Of a stretch of DNA of 64,000 nucleotides, positions 18,059 to 25,951 are shown in pieces. This DNA is from DATAUD01 sp035511075 (lineage in GTDB: Bacteria > Verrucomicrobiota > Verrucomicrobiia > Limisphaerales > Palsa-1400), in contig DATKFW010000093.1 in NCBI GenBank assembly GCA_035511075.1, positions 10,635-74,634 of the forward strand. Direction: 5' to 3'. The notes below the pieces were generated by a model. It saw nothing but the letters and a program-made list of their open reading frames with translations. It had not been told where the DNA came from and ran no database searches. The translations under genes were made by a program, and so were the position numbers. Each line of letters opens with the position of its first letter. Position 1 is the stretch's first letter.

Positions 18059-18085
18059 ATCAATATATCCTGATATGAAGATATG
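18059..18085 (-). promoter_or_regulatory. Operator-like palindrome upstream of metH
   Basis: On the minus strand, ATCAGGATATATTGAT (18074-18059) is an imperfect inverted repeat: ATCA...TGAT arms with an ATAT centre, 12 of 16 bases symmetrical. It is preceded by a direct repeat TTCATATC TTCATATC. It stands 49-64 bases before the metH start, where a repressor would block RNA polymerase. ATCA/TGAT arms around an AT-rich centre are reminiscent of the operators of ArsR-type S-adenosylhomocysteine sensors (SahR). I cannot confirm which regulator binds. Confidence 0.4.
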
Positions 18086-18172
18086 AATTTTACACCCCGC
18101 CGCCTAGTGTAACTGCTATGACTTGGTTGCAGCGGATCGGGCCGGGGTTGTTCGCGAGGTGCGGCGTTGCCG

Positions 18173-19939
18173 TCACCGGCCGCGTTTGCGTTGCAATTCC
18201 TTTTTCAGCTTGTCCAGCGGGAGCGTGTTGATGACATCCTTGGCCTCAAGCCACCCCTTGCGCGCGATGCCGGCGCCAAGCCGGAGAAATTGGGCGTGCT
18301 CGGTCTTATGGGCGTCGCAGTTGATGACGCACTTGACGCCTTTGTCCCTGGCCTGATGCCACAGCCGCCAATCCATATCGAACCGCAGCGGGTTTGCGTT
18401 CAACTCGATCCACGTGCCGGTGGCGGCGCATGCTTCGATGACCGCGTTCTGATTGACTTTGTAGGGCTCGCGCTCCAACAGCAGGCGGCCTGTCAAGTGG
18501 CCAAGCATGTGAACAAACGGGTTCTCTGCGGCGGCGATCAACCGTTTGGTCGTCTCCGACTCGCTCTGGGTGAAACTCTGATGGATGCTGGCCACCACCA
18601 CGTCCAATTCCGCCAGCAGATCATCGTCAAAATCCAATTGGCCGCCCGCCAGAATGTCCACCTCCGCCCCTGTCAATAATTCAAACCCGTCCCCTTCACC
18701 GGCCAGCTTCCGATTGAGCGCCTGGATTTCCCGCAGTTGCTCGCGCAGCCGCGCGGGTTGAAGCCCGTGCGCCTGGAAGGAGGATTTCGAGTGGTCGGTG
18801 ATCGCCCAATACGAGCAGCCCAAATCGTGCATGAAGCGGGCGATTTCCTCCAACGAATCTCGGCCGTCGCTCCAATTGGAATGATTATGCAGCGAGCCTT
18901 TCAAATGTGTCCATTCCACCAACCGGGGAAAGGCGTGCTTTTCCGCAGAAGCGAATTCACCGGCGTCCTCGCGCAATTCCGGCGGGACGTACGCCAGCCC
19001 AAGTTCCTGAAAAATCTCCTCCTCAGTGCTGCACGGAACCAGAAGTTGTGGATCGCGCGTCTCCGCGGCGGAGCGGAACAGGCCGTATTCATTGAGCCGC
19101 AGCCCGCGCTGGATGGCGCGCTGGCGCATCACGATGTTATGCTCCTTGCTGCCCGTAAAATACGCCAGCGCGAACGGAAACTCGGCGTCGGCCACCACGC
19201 GCAAATCGGCCTGAATTCCCCCTGTCAAGACGACGCTGGCCTTGGTCTCCCCCTTTGCCGACACAGAGATGACGCCCGCTTGCTGCGTGAACGCGTCGAT
19301 GACCGCGGCGGGATTTCTTGAGGAAACCAGGAAGTCAACGTCGCCGATGATCTCTTTGAAACGCCGAAGACTTCCCGCGGTGCTGCATCGAGTCACATCG
19401 GGATGCGCGCGCAAATTTTCCAGGATCGGCTCCGCCGCCAGCAAAGCATCGCTGAGCAGGTGGCGCGAGGCGTATTGGCGGCGGAAATTGATCCCCTGGG
19501 AAATTTTGACCTGCGTTTTTTCGCCGAACCTGTCCAGCGTGGCGACCTTCCCCTCCAGGCACGCCTTTTCCAGTTGTTCAACCGTCTCGACTCCGAGCTT
19601 GTCATGCAGCGCCTTGACCTTCTGTGGGCCAAGCCCCGGAATGTTCAAGAGCGCAATCAGCCCCGGCGGGACCGAGTTCTTGAGCTCCTCGTAATAGGCG
19701 AGTCCGCCGGTTTGGAGCATCTCGCAGATTTTTTCATGGATGCTGTCGCCGACGCCTTTGAGGCGCATGGTGGAATCGGCGGCGAAGATTTTTTCCAGCG
19801 GCTCGGTGGCGGTTTCAATCGCGCGGGCGGCGTTGATGTAGGCGCGGGATTTGAAGGGGTTTTCGCCCTTGAGATCGAGCAAGGTGGCGATGTCCGTCAG
19901 AATTTCCGCTATCTTGTCCTTTGTCATTTCCAGCAGCAT
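18173..19939 (-). CDS. polX: Family X DNA polymerase / 3'-5' exonuclease with PHP domain
   Basis: 588 residues, the normal bacterial PolX length. Repair polymerase used in gap filling and end processing. Residues ~5-90 form the 8-kDa helical domain, and helix-hairpin-helix segments follow ('IPGLGPQKVKALHDKLG'). The nucleotidyltransferase palm carries 'IIGDVDFLVSS' (catalytic Asp pair) and a third Asp in 'QADLRVV'. The PHP domain starts near residue 335 with 'LKGSLHNHSNWSDG' and continues to 'AITDHSKSS', 'GAEVDIL', 'VVASIHQS' and 'NCDAHKTEHAQ', all metal-binding PHP motifs. The start is at ATG 19939 or 19927. Its stop is 163 bp upstream of the metH ATG. Confidence 0.95.
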   Translation of the reverse strand: MLLEMTKDKIAEILTDIATLLDLKGENPFKSRAYINAARAIETATEPLEKIFAADSTMRLKGVGDSIHEKICEMLQTGGLAYYEELKNSVPPGLIALLNIPGLGPQKVKALHDKLGVETVEQLEKACLEGKVATLDRFGEKTQVKISQGINFRRQYASRHLLSDALLAAEPILENLRAHPDVTRCSTAGSLRRFKEIIGDVDFLVSSRNPAAVIDAFTQQAGVISVSAKGETKASVVLTGGIQADLRVVADAEFPFALAYFTGSKEHNIVMRQRAIQRGLRLNEYGLFRSAAETRDPQLLVPCSTEEEIFQELGLAYVPPELREDAGEFASAEKHAFPRLVEWTHLKGSLHNHSNWSDGRDSLEEIARFMHDLGCSYWAITDHSKSSFQAHGLQPARLREQLREIQALNRKLAGEGDGFELLTGAEVDILAGGQLDFDDDLLAELDVVVASIHQSFTQSESETTKRLIAAAENPFVHMLGHLTGRLLLEREPYKVNQNAVIEACAATGTWIELNANPLRFDMDWRLWHQARDKGVKCVINCDAHKTEHAQFLRLGAGIARKGWLEAKDVINTLPLDKLKKELQRKRGR

Positions 19940-20005
19940 AACCGAAGGCCAACGGGATAAAAGTTGGAAAATTCAAGGGGCCGCTGGCATCAAGGCGCCG
20001 CAATT

Positions 20006-20137
20006 TTACCCTCCGGCAGTCCGGCCAGTTGAATGACCAGCGGCAACGCGCGAGCGTAATGTTCGTGCTCCGTCAGACAGGCCGCTACGAATTTCCTCCA
20101 ACTCGCGCTGCGTGGCGGGGTGGTATTCGACGATCAT
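20006..20137 (-). pseudogene. Truncated RelE/ParE-type toxin relic
   Basis: The frame starts in the ATGA overlap with the antitoxin stop (ATG at 20137-20135), the normal layout of this toxin-antitoxin type. It begins like a RelE/ParE toxin, MIVEYHPATQRELEEI, but after 16 residues becomes unrelated and stops at 20006-20008 after 43 residues; real toxins have ~90-100. The rest of the toxin domain is missing, and another frame shows only a short unrelated peptide. I read this as a deleted, inactive toxin. Confidence 0.65.
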
Positions 20138-20364
20138 CGTCGAAGCCGGGCCATCATCTCCTCGTGAGGAATGGCTGGGACTTGTCCCCCTTCAATTTGC
20201 CGGTCCCGTTCCAGCGCCAAAGCCACAGCCGCTGCGTCATCCATTTGCGGCGTAACTACGGACGGGTCTTCGAGGCTCTCCCAAAGAGACCCGGCCAAAA
20301 GCGCCCTCTCCCGCGGCGGGAGGCGCAGGGCTTCGGCAGCAATCTGGTCAATACTCATATTCAT
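20134..20364 (-). CDS. Addiction-module antitoxin component (CHP02574-like)
   Basis: 76 residues, complete. 'MSIDQIAAEALRLPPRERALLAGSLWESLEDP' is the typical N-terminus of the putative addiction-module component family, whose members are encoded directly before a RelE/ParE-like toxin. The C-terminus 'ALERDRQIEGGQVPAIPHEEMMARLRR' matches the toxin-wrapping end of the family. The partner immediately downstream is truncated, so the antitoxin may be an orphan retained for regulation or simply decaying. Two in-frame ATGs (20364 and 20358) are possible starts. Confidence 0.8.
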   Translation of the reverse strand: MNMSIDQIAAEALRLPPRERALLAGSLWESLEDPSVVTPQMDDAAAVALALERDRQIEGGQVPAIPHEEMMARLRR

Positions 20365-20515
20365 AACTTACACGGATATCCACGTAGGGAAAGTCGGTTT
20401 TTCCTTCTTTCGCGATTGTGCTTAACACGCTTGTTGACCTAATCTTGCGCCTCCCGGGCAGCGTTGCACCAGGCAAGAAACGATTAGGATTAGGAATGCT
20501 GCCGCTCGACAAAGA

Positions 20516-21298
20516 ATGCGCCCAAACATGCCAGTCGCCCTGACCGTCGCCGGTTCCGATAGCGGCGGGGAGGCGGGAATTCAGGCGGACCTGAAAACAT
20601 TCGCCGCGCTTCACGTGCACGGCGCCAGCGCGATCACGTGCATCACCGCGCAAAACCGCAAAGCCGTCAGGCGCCTGGAACCGTGTTCGCCGGCGATGGT
20701 CCGGGCGCAACTTGAAGCCGTGGCCGCGGAATTCCCGCTGGCCGCCGCCAAAACCGGAATGCTTTATTCGGAGGGGATTGTTCGCCAGGTCGCGGCATTT
20801 TTCCGGCGGCGGCCACGGGTGCCATTGGTCGTGGACCCGGTCATCATTTCCACCAGTGGCCGGCGCCTCCTCCAGCGCGCCGGCGTCAAAGCGCTCCAGC
20901 GCGAGTTGCTGCCGCTGGCCACGCTGGTCACCCCGAATGTGGCCGAAGCGGAGGTGTTGACCGGGAAGAAAATCGCGACGCTCGAGGCCCTTCGCGCCGC
21001 CGCGCGCGGTATCCGGCAATCATTCGGCTGCGCCGCCCTCGTCAAGGGCGGCCATTTGCGCGGAACCGATGCGGCGGTGGATTTTCTTTGTAGCGACGAC
21101 GGCGAATGGCTCTTGTCCGTGCCCCGCGCGCGGGGATTGGCATTGCACGGAACCGGTTGCATCTACTCTGCCGCAATCACCGCTTGGCTGGCTCGTGGAA
21201 GATCACTCGGCAAATCGGTCGAACTTGCCAAAAACCATATTACACAAGTACTCTATCAAGCTGCTTCTGAAAATCGGCCCCGCCCCGGGCCCCATTAA
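20516..21298 (+). CDS. thiD: Hydroxymethylpyrimidine / phosphomethylpyrimidine kinase
   Basis: 260 residues, standard size. Phosphorylates HMP and HMP-P in thiamine biosynthesis. Ribokinase-fold signatures: 'ALTVAGSDSGGEAGIQADLKTFAALHVHGASAITCITAQN' at the start, 'AKTGMLYS', 'VVDPVIIS.SG', 'LVTPNVAEAEVLTG', 'ALVKGGHL' and the C-terminal 'LHGTGCIYSAAITAWLARG' with its anion hole and catalytic-base region. It stands alone, not in a thi operon, and no TPP riboswitch (THI box) is visible in the 150 bases upstream. It is convergent with the RND outer-membrane gene. Confidence 0.95.
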   Translation: MRPNMPVALTVAGSDSGGEAGIQADLKTFAALHVHGASAITCITAQNRKAVRRLEPCSPAMVRAQLEAVAAEFPLAAAKTGMLYSEGIVRQVAAFFRRRPRVPLVVDPVIISTSGRRLLQRAGVKALQRELLPLATLVTPNVAEAEVLTGKKIATLEALRAAARGIRQSFGCAALVKGGHLRGTDAAVDFLCSDDGEWLLSVPRARGLALHGTGCIYSAAITAWLARGRSLGKSVELAKNHITQVLYQAASENRPRPGPH

Positions 21299-21315
21299 GA
21301 AAATGGGACGCGCCC

Positions 21316-22827
21316 TCAATTGGTCCCGGAATAATGGAAGACGCCGTGAGACGTAGGCAGATCGCCCGTATTCCAACCGCCGCCAAGCGCCATGACCAAC
21401 TGCACGGCTGAAGTCATTAGTTGCAAGCGAATGGACACGTCGGTCTGCTGGTTGCTCAACAAGGAAACCTGGGCCGTGATCACGTTGAGGTAACTGTTGA
21501 TGCCCAGTCTGTAGCGTTCGATGGCGAGATCCAGGTTTCTTTGCGCGGCCTTGACGGCGACCTCCTGCTGCCCGTTTTCGATGCCCAGAATCCGCAACGC
21601 GGCCAGATTGTCTTCCACCTGCTGGAACGCCGTCAGGACCGTTTCCCGGTAGGTGGCCGCATCGGCGCGGTAGTTGGCCCATGCTTGCCGCGTGACGGCG
21701 TTTCGCTTGCCAGCGTCAAATACAACGTCCGACGCCGCGACCCCCGCCGCCCAGTAGAAACTGGAGGAATTCAGCAATTTGGACAGCGCCGAACTTTGAT
21801 ACCCCACCGTGCCGGTCAGACTGATGGACGGATAGTAAGCGGCCCTGGCAACGCCGATGCTGGCGTTGGCCTCCGCCACGGTTCGTTCCGCGGCGGCGAC
21901 ATCCGGTCTGCGTTCCAGAAGCTGCGCCGGCAAGCCCAGCGGCACGTCCGGCGGCTTGTCATGCTGCGGCTTGGGAGTCAGCGAAAACGTGGAAGCCGGC
22001 TGGCCCACCAGCAGCGCGATGGCGTGTTCGTATTGGGCGCGCGCAATGCCCAGGGCCGTGGCCTGCGCCAATGTCGTTTCGAGCAGCGAATCAGCCTGTG
22101 CGACGTCCAGATCCGAGTCGATGCCCGTTTCAAAGAGCGTTTTGGTCAGGTCCAGCGAAGCTTTGTAATTGGTGATCGTGCTGTTAAACAAGGCGATCAA
22201 TTCGTCCTGGAAGCGGAGGTCGTAAAAATCCACTGCCAACTCCGCTTGCATTGTCAGGCGCATGTTCTCCAATTGCGCGGCGCTGGCCTGGGCGGCATAA
22301 GCGCTGGCCGCAACCGTGTTGCGGATGCTGCCCCATAAATCCGGCTCCCAACTCGCATCCAGTGGCAAAATATAGGACCGAAAGACGGTGTTTTGGCTGC
22401 TGCCGCCGCTGCCGCCGACTACGGTCGATGAAGAGCCGGTGGAAGTGGCCGAACCGCCTGCATTGGCCGACGGTTTGGTCCAGGAGACGGACGGGTCCGC
22501 GGTCACAGTCGGGTACAATTGCGTGCGCGCCTGGACGGCCACTTCGCGCGCGGCCAGGAAAGTTTCCAAAGCGGCGACGATGGTCTGGTTGGAAACGTTG
22601 ACCTGATCTTCAAGAGCGTCAAGTTGCGGGTCATTGAACATTTCCCACCATTTCCCCTTGATGACGGCATCGGAAGGTTGGGCGGTTTTCCAGCCGTTTG
22701 TTTCCTTGTAGGCCGGGGGTGTGGCCACCGGAGGAACCTTATAATGGGGAGCGAAATTGCAGCCCGCCGCCAGCGCCAGCGCCGCGAGCAAGCCCCAAAA
22801 AACCGCCTTCATCGTTGCCTTTGACAT
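21316..22827 (-). CDS. RND efflux outer-membrane lipoprotein (NodT/OprM family)
   Basis: About 503 residues from the ATG at 22827, which has AAGGA 6 bases upstream; the open frame begins earlier at 22884 but lacks the signal there. A signal peptide with lipobox (LALAAGCNF) is followed by the family start 'FAPHYKVPPVATPPAYKE...WWEMFNDPQLDALEDQ'. Two TolC-type repeats follow, each with a helical hairpin, and the conserved 'LPAQLLERRPDVAAAERTVAEANASIGVARAAYYPSISLTGTVGYQS'. It forms the exit duct of the tripartite pump encoded just upstream, 7 bases after the second permease gene. Confidence 0.93.
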   Translation of the reverse strand: MSKATMKAVFWGLLAALALAAGCNFAPHYKVPPVATPPAYKETNGWKTAQPSDAVIKGKWWEMFNDPQLDALEDQVNVSNQTIVAALETFLAAREVAVQARTQLYPTVTADPSVSWTKPSANAGGSATSTGSSSTVVGGSGGSSQNTVFRSYILPLDASWEPDLWGSIRNTVAASAYAAQASAAQLENMRLTMQAELAVDFYDLRFQDELIALFNSTITNYKASLDLTKTLFETGIDSDLDVAQADSLLETTLAQATALGIARAQYEHAIALLVGQPASTFSLTPKPQHDKPPDVPLGLPAQLLERRPDVAAAERTVAEANASIGVARAAYYPSISLTGTVGYQSSALSKLLNSSSFYWAAGVAASDVVFDAGKRNAVTRQAWANYRADAATYRETVLTAFQQVEDNLAALRILGIENGQQEVAVKAAQRNLDLAIERYRLGINSYLNVITAQVSLLSNQQTDVSIRLQLMTSAVQLVMALGGGWNTGDLPTSHGVFHYSGTN

Positions 22828-22834
22828 ATCGTCC

Positions 22835-25800
22835 TTATGCCGGAGCCGGGGCCGGGGCGGCTTCCGCGGTGGTGGATTTCCCATGCGAACGCCGCCACCA
22901 AATGCTCATCCGGTCAAAATACAGATAAACCACAGGGGTCGTGTAAAGCGTCAATACCTGGCTGAACATCAGGCCGCCAACGATGGCCACGCCAAGGGGC
23001 CGGCGCAATTCCGAGCCGGTTCCGTTGCTCAACACCAGCGGTAGCGCTCCACAAATGGCCGCCATCGTCGTCATCAATATCGGACGAAACCGGAGGATTG
23101 ACGCCTGAAAGATGGCCTCTTCCGGACTCTTGCCCTCCTTGCGCTCGGCTTCGATGGCAAAATCGACCATGAGGATTCCGTTCTTCTTGACGATGCCGAT
23201 GAGCAGGATCACGCCGATGAGGGCGATGATGCTCAGATCGATGTGGAATAGCATCAGGAAGAGGACCGCGCCAACCCCGGCGGAGGGCAATGTGGAAAGA
23301 ATCGTGATGGGATGAATGTAGCTCTCATAAAGAATCCCCAGCACGATATAGACGGCCAGGAGCGCGGTGGCGATCAGGAACGGCTCGCCCGACAGGGAGG
23401 ATTGGAACGCCTGCGCCGTGCCGGAGAAACTTCCGTGAATGGAGGAAGGCATTCCCATTCGTTGTTCCATCGCGTCAATATTGTTGACCGCATCCCCGAG
23501 CGACACGCCGGGGGGCAGATTGAAGGAGGCGGTCACGGCGGGAAACTGCCCCTGGTGATTGACCTGGATCGGCGCCGTATCCGTTCGAACGCGCGTCACG
23601 GCCGAGAGCGGCACTTCCCCGCCGCTGGTGGATTGCAGGTAAACGGAGTTCAACCCCGCCGGCGATTGCCACCACCGCGGCGCCACCTCCATCACGACGA
23701 AATACTGGTTGAGCGACGTGTACATCGTCGAAACCAGCGATTGTCCGAAGGCGCCGTAAAGCGCGCCGTCCAGATTCGAAGCCGTCAGGCCCAGGCGCAT
23801 CGCTGTCGGGCGATCATAGGTCAACTCGGATTGCAGCCCGTCGTTCTGCTGGTCGCTGTTGACGTCCGCCAGGCCGGGAAGTTTTTTCATCTCATCCAAC
23901 AACTTCGGCCCCCATGTGACCAGGTCCTGGAGATTGTCGCTTTGGATAGTGTATTGGTATTGGGCCTGGCTCTGGCGGCCGCCGATGCGCAAATCCTGAT
24001 TGGCGGAGAAAATGCACGTCGCCCCGGCCACCCGCGCGCACTTGCCGCGCAGGCGGGCCACAACCTCGTCGGCTGAGTTGGTCCGCTCGCCCAGGGGTTT
24101 AAGCGTGATGAACATCCGGCCCTGATCCGTCGTGGTGCCGCCTCCCCCGCCGGTAAAACCCACCAGATGCGACACCGCCGGATCGGCCTTCACGATGTCG
24201 ATGAATCTCAGCAGTTTCGTTGACATGGATTGAAACGAAATGTCCTCAGTCCCCTGCGCTGTGCCACTAAGTGCGCCGGTGTCCTGTTGGGGAAAAAATC
24301 CCTTCGGCACGACTGCGAACAAATAGAAATTCAAGGCGATGGTCACCAGCAGGATGCACAGCACGAAAAATTGATGCTTCAAAACCCATCGCAAACTCCG
24401 TTCGTAATGGTGGAGAATCCAATCGAACGCCACGCCCGTGGCCTTATGTATTCGCCCGTGCTTTTGGTCCTTTTCGCGTTTAAGCAGCCGCGCGCACATC
24501 ATCGGCGTTGTGGACAGCGAAACGACCAGCGAAACCAAAATGGCCACGGAGATCGTCACGGCGAACTCCCGAAACAGTCGCCCGACAATGCCCCCCATCA
24601 GCAGGATGGGCGCGAACACCGTCACCAGCGAAACGCTGATCGAGAGAACCGTAAAGCCGATCTCTCCGGCGCCGCGCAAGGCCGCTTCCACCGGCGAGAG
24701 GCCCTGTTCCAGGTAACGCGTGATGTTTTCGATCACGACGATGGCGTCATCCACCACGAACCCGGTCGAAATCGTCAGGGCCATCAGCGAAAGGTTGTCG
24801 ATGCTGTAGCCCAGCAGGTACATGACGCCAAAAGTCCCGATGAGCGACACCGGCACCGCCACGCTCGGAATGAGGGTCGTCCGGGCATCGCGCAAAAAGA
24901 TGAACACCACCAGAATGACCAGCGCGATGGAAATCAGAAGCGTGACTTCAACGTCATGAACCGACGCACGAATGGTCGTCGTCCGATCCAGCGTGATGGT
25001 GAACTTTATCTCGGCGGGGGCCGATGCCTCCAACGACGGCAATGCCGCGCGGATGTGATCCACCGTCTCCATGATATTGGCTTGAGGTTGTTTGAAAACC
25101 ACCAGCAGGACCGCCGGCTTGCCGTCGGCAAACCCCGCATTGCGCACATCCTGCACGGAATCCTCCACGTCGGCCACGTCTTGCAATCGGACCGCGGCGC
25201 CATTGTGATAGCCGATGACCAGGGGCCGGTAATACTCCGCTTTCAACAGTTGGTCGTTGGCCAGGATGTCGGCCGTAGTCTTGTCATCGGAAATCTGGCC
25301 CTTGGGCAAGTTCGCGTTGGCCCCGTTGAGGACGCTTTGCACATTGGTCAGGCTCAGCCCGCAATTCTCCAATTGCACGGGGTTGACATCCACGCGCACT
25401 GCCGGCAGCGAACTTCCGCCCACAACCACCTGGCCCACGCCATCCACCTGCGACAACCGCTGCTGCATGATGCTTGAAGCGATGTCGTACATCTGACCCC
25501 GGGTATAAATGTCCGAGGTCAAGGCGACGATCATGATGGGGGCGTCAGCCGGATTGACTTTGCGCCACGTCGGATTGCTCGGCAGGTTGGCCGGCAAATA
25601 ACTCCGGGCCGCGTTGATGGCGGCCTGGACATCCCTCGCCGCGCCGTCGATATTCCGGTTCAGGTCGAACTGGAGCGTTATCCCGGTGGTGCCCAAAAGG
25701 CTCGAGGAGGTCATTTCCGTCACGCCCGCAATATGCCCAAATTGCTTCTCCAGAGGCGCGGCCACGGCCGACGCCATGATCTCCGGGCTGGCTCCCGGCA

Positions 25801-25951
25801 GAGTCGCCCCGACGGAAATAGTCGGGAAATCGACCTGCGGCAGCGGTGCAACCGGCAGCAACCGAAAGGCGACACCGCCCGCCAGGGCGACCGCCGCGGT
25901 CAGCAGCGTCGTGGCCACCGGTCGGTGAATGAATGTCGAGGAAAAGCTCAT
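22835..25951 (-). CDS. RND multidrug efflux permease (MdtC-like)
   Basis: 1038 residues. Inner-membrane proton-driven pump of the HAE-1/MdtBC type. Twelve transmembrane helices in two halves are separated by large periplasmic porter loops. The proton-relay Asp pair D401-D402 lies in 'GFVVDDAIVVIEN', and the relay Lys in 'GIVKKNGILMVDF'. The N-terminus 'FIHRPVATTLLTAAVALAGGVAFRLLPVAPLPQVDFPTI' is typical. The start overlaps the end of the paralogous permease gene by 4 bases. The two paralogues probably assemble as a heterotrimer, as in MdtBC; this is inferred from arrangement. Confidence 0.93.
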   Translation of the reverse strand: MSFSSTFIHRPVATTLLTAAVALAGGVAFRLLPVAPLPQVDFPTISVGATLPGASPEIMASAVAAPLEKQFGHIAGVTEMTSSSLLGTTGITLQFDLNRNIDGAARDVQAAINAARSYLPANLPSNPTWRKVNPADAPIMIVALTSDIYTRGQMYDIASSIMQQRLSQVDGVGQVVVGGSSLPAVRVDVNPVQLENCGLSLTNVQSVLNGANANLPKGQISDDKTTADILANDQLLKAEYYRPLVIGYHNGAAVRLQDVADVEDSVQDVRNAGFADGKPAVLLVVFKQPQANIMETVDHIRAALPSLEASAPAEIKFTITLDRTTTIRASVHDVEVTLLISIALVILVVFIFLRDARTTLIPSVAVPVSLIGTFGVMYLLGYSIDNLSLMALTISTGFVVDDAIVVIENITRYLEQGLSPVEAALRGAGEIGFTVLSISVSLVTVFAPILLMGGIVGRLFREFAVTISVAILVSLVVSLSTTPMMCARLLKREKDQKHGRIHKATGVAFDWILHHYERSLRWVLKHQFFVLCILLVTIALNFYLFAVVPKGFFPQQDTGALSGTAQGTEDISFQSMSTKLLRFIDIVKADPAVSHLVGFTGGGGGTTTDQGRMFITLKPLGERTNSADEVVARLRGKCARVAGATCIFSANQDLRIGGRQSQAQYQYTIQSDNLQDLVTWGPKLLDEMKKLPGLADVNSDQQNDGLQSELTYDRPTAMRLGLTASNLDGALYGAFGQSLVSTMYTSLNQYFVVMEVAPRWWQSPAGLNSVYLQSTSGGEVPLSAVTRVRTDTAPIQVNHQGQFPAVTASFNLPPGVSLGDAVNNIDAMEQRMGMPSSIHGSFSGTAQAFQSSLSGEPFLIATALLAVYIVLGILYESYIHPITILSTLPSAGVGAVLFLMLFHIDLSIIALIGVILLIGIVKKNGILMVDFAIEAERKEGKSPEEAIFQASILRFRPILMTTMAAICGALPLVLSNGTGSELRRPLGVAIVGGLMFSQVLTLYTTPVVYLYFDRMSIWWRRSHGKSTTAEAAPAPAPA

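Noticed and set aside
18011..18172. Cobalamin or SAM riboswitch before metH
   Set aside because: The leader is short and lacks the B12 box and the SAM-I stem pattern.
20365..20515. TPP riboswitch before thiD
   Set aside because: No CTGAGA-type THI-box sequence is present.
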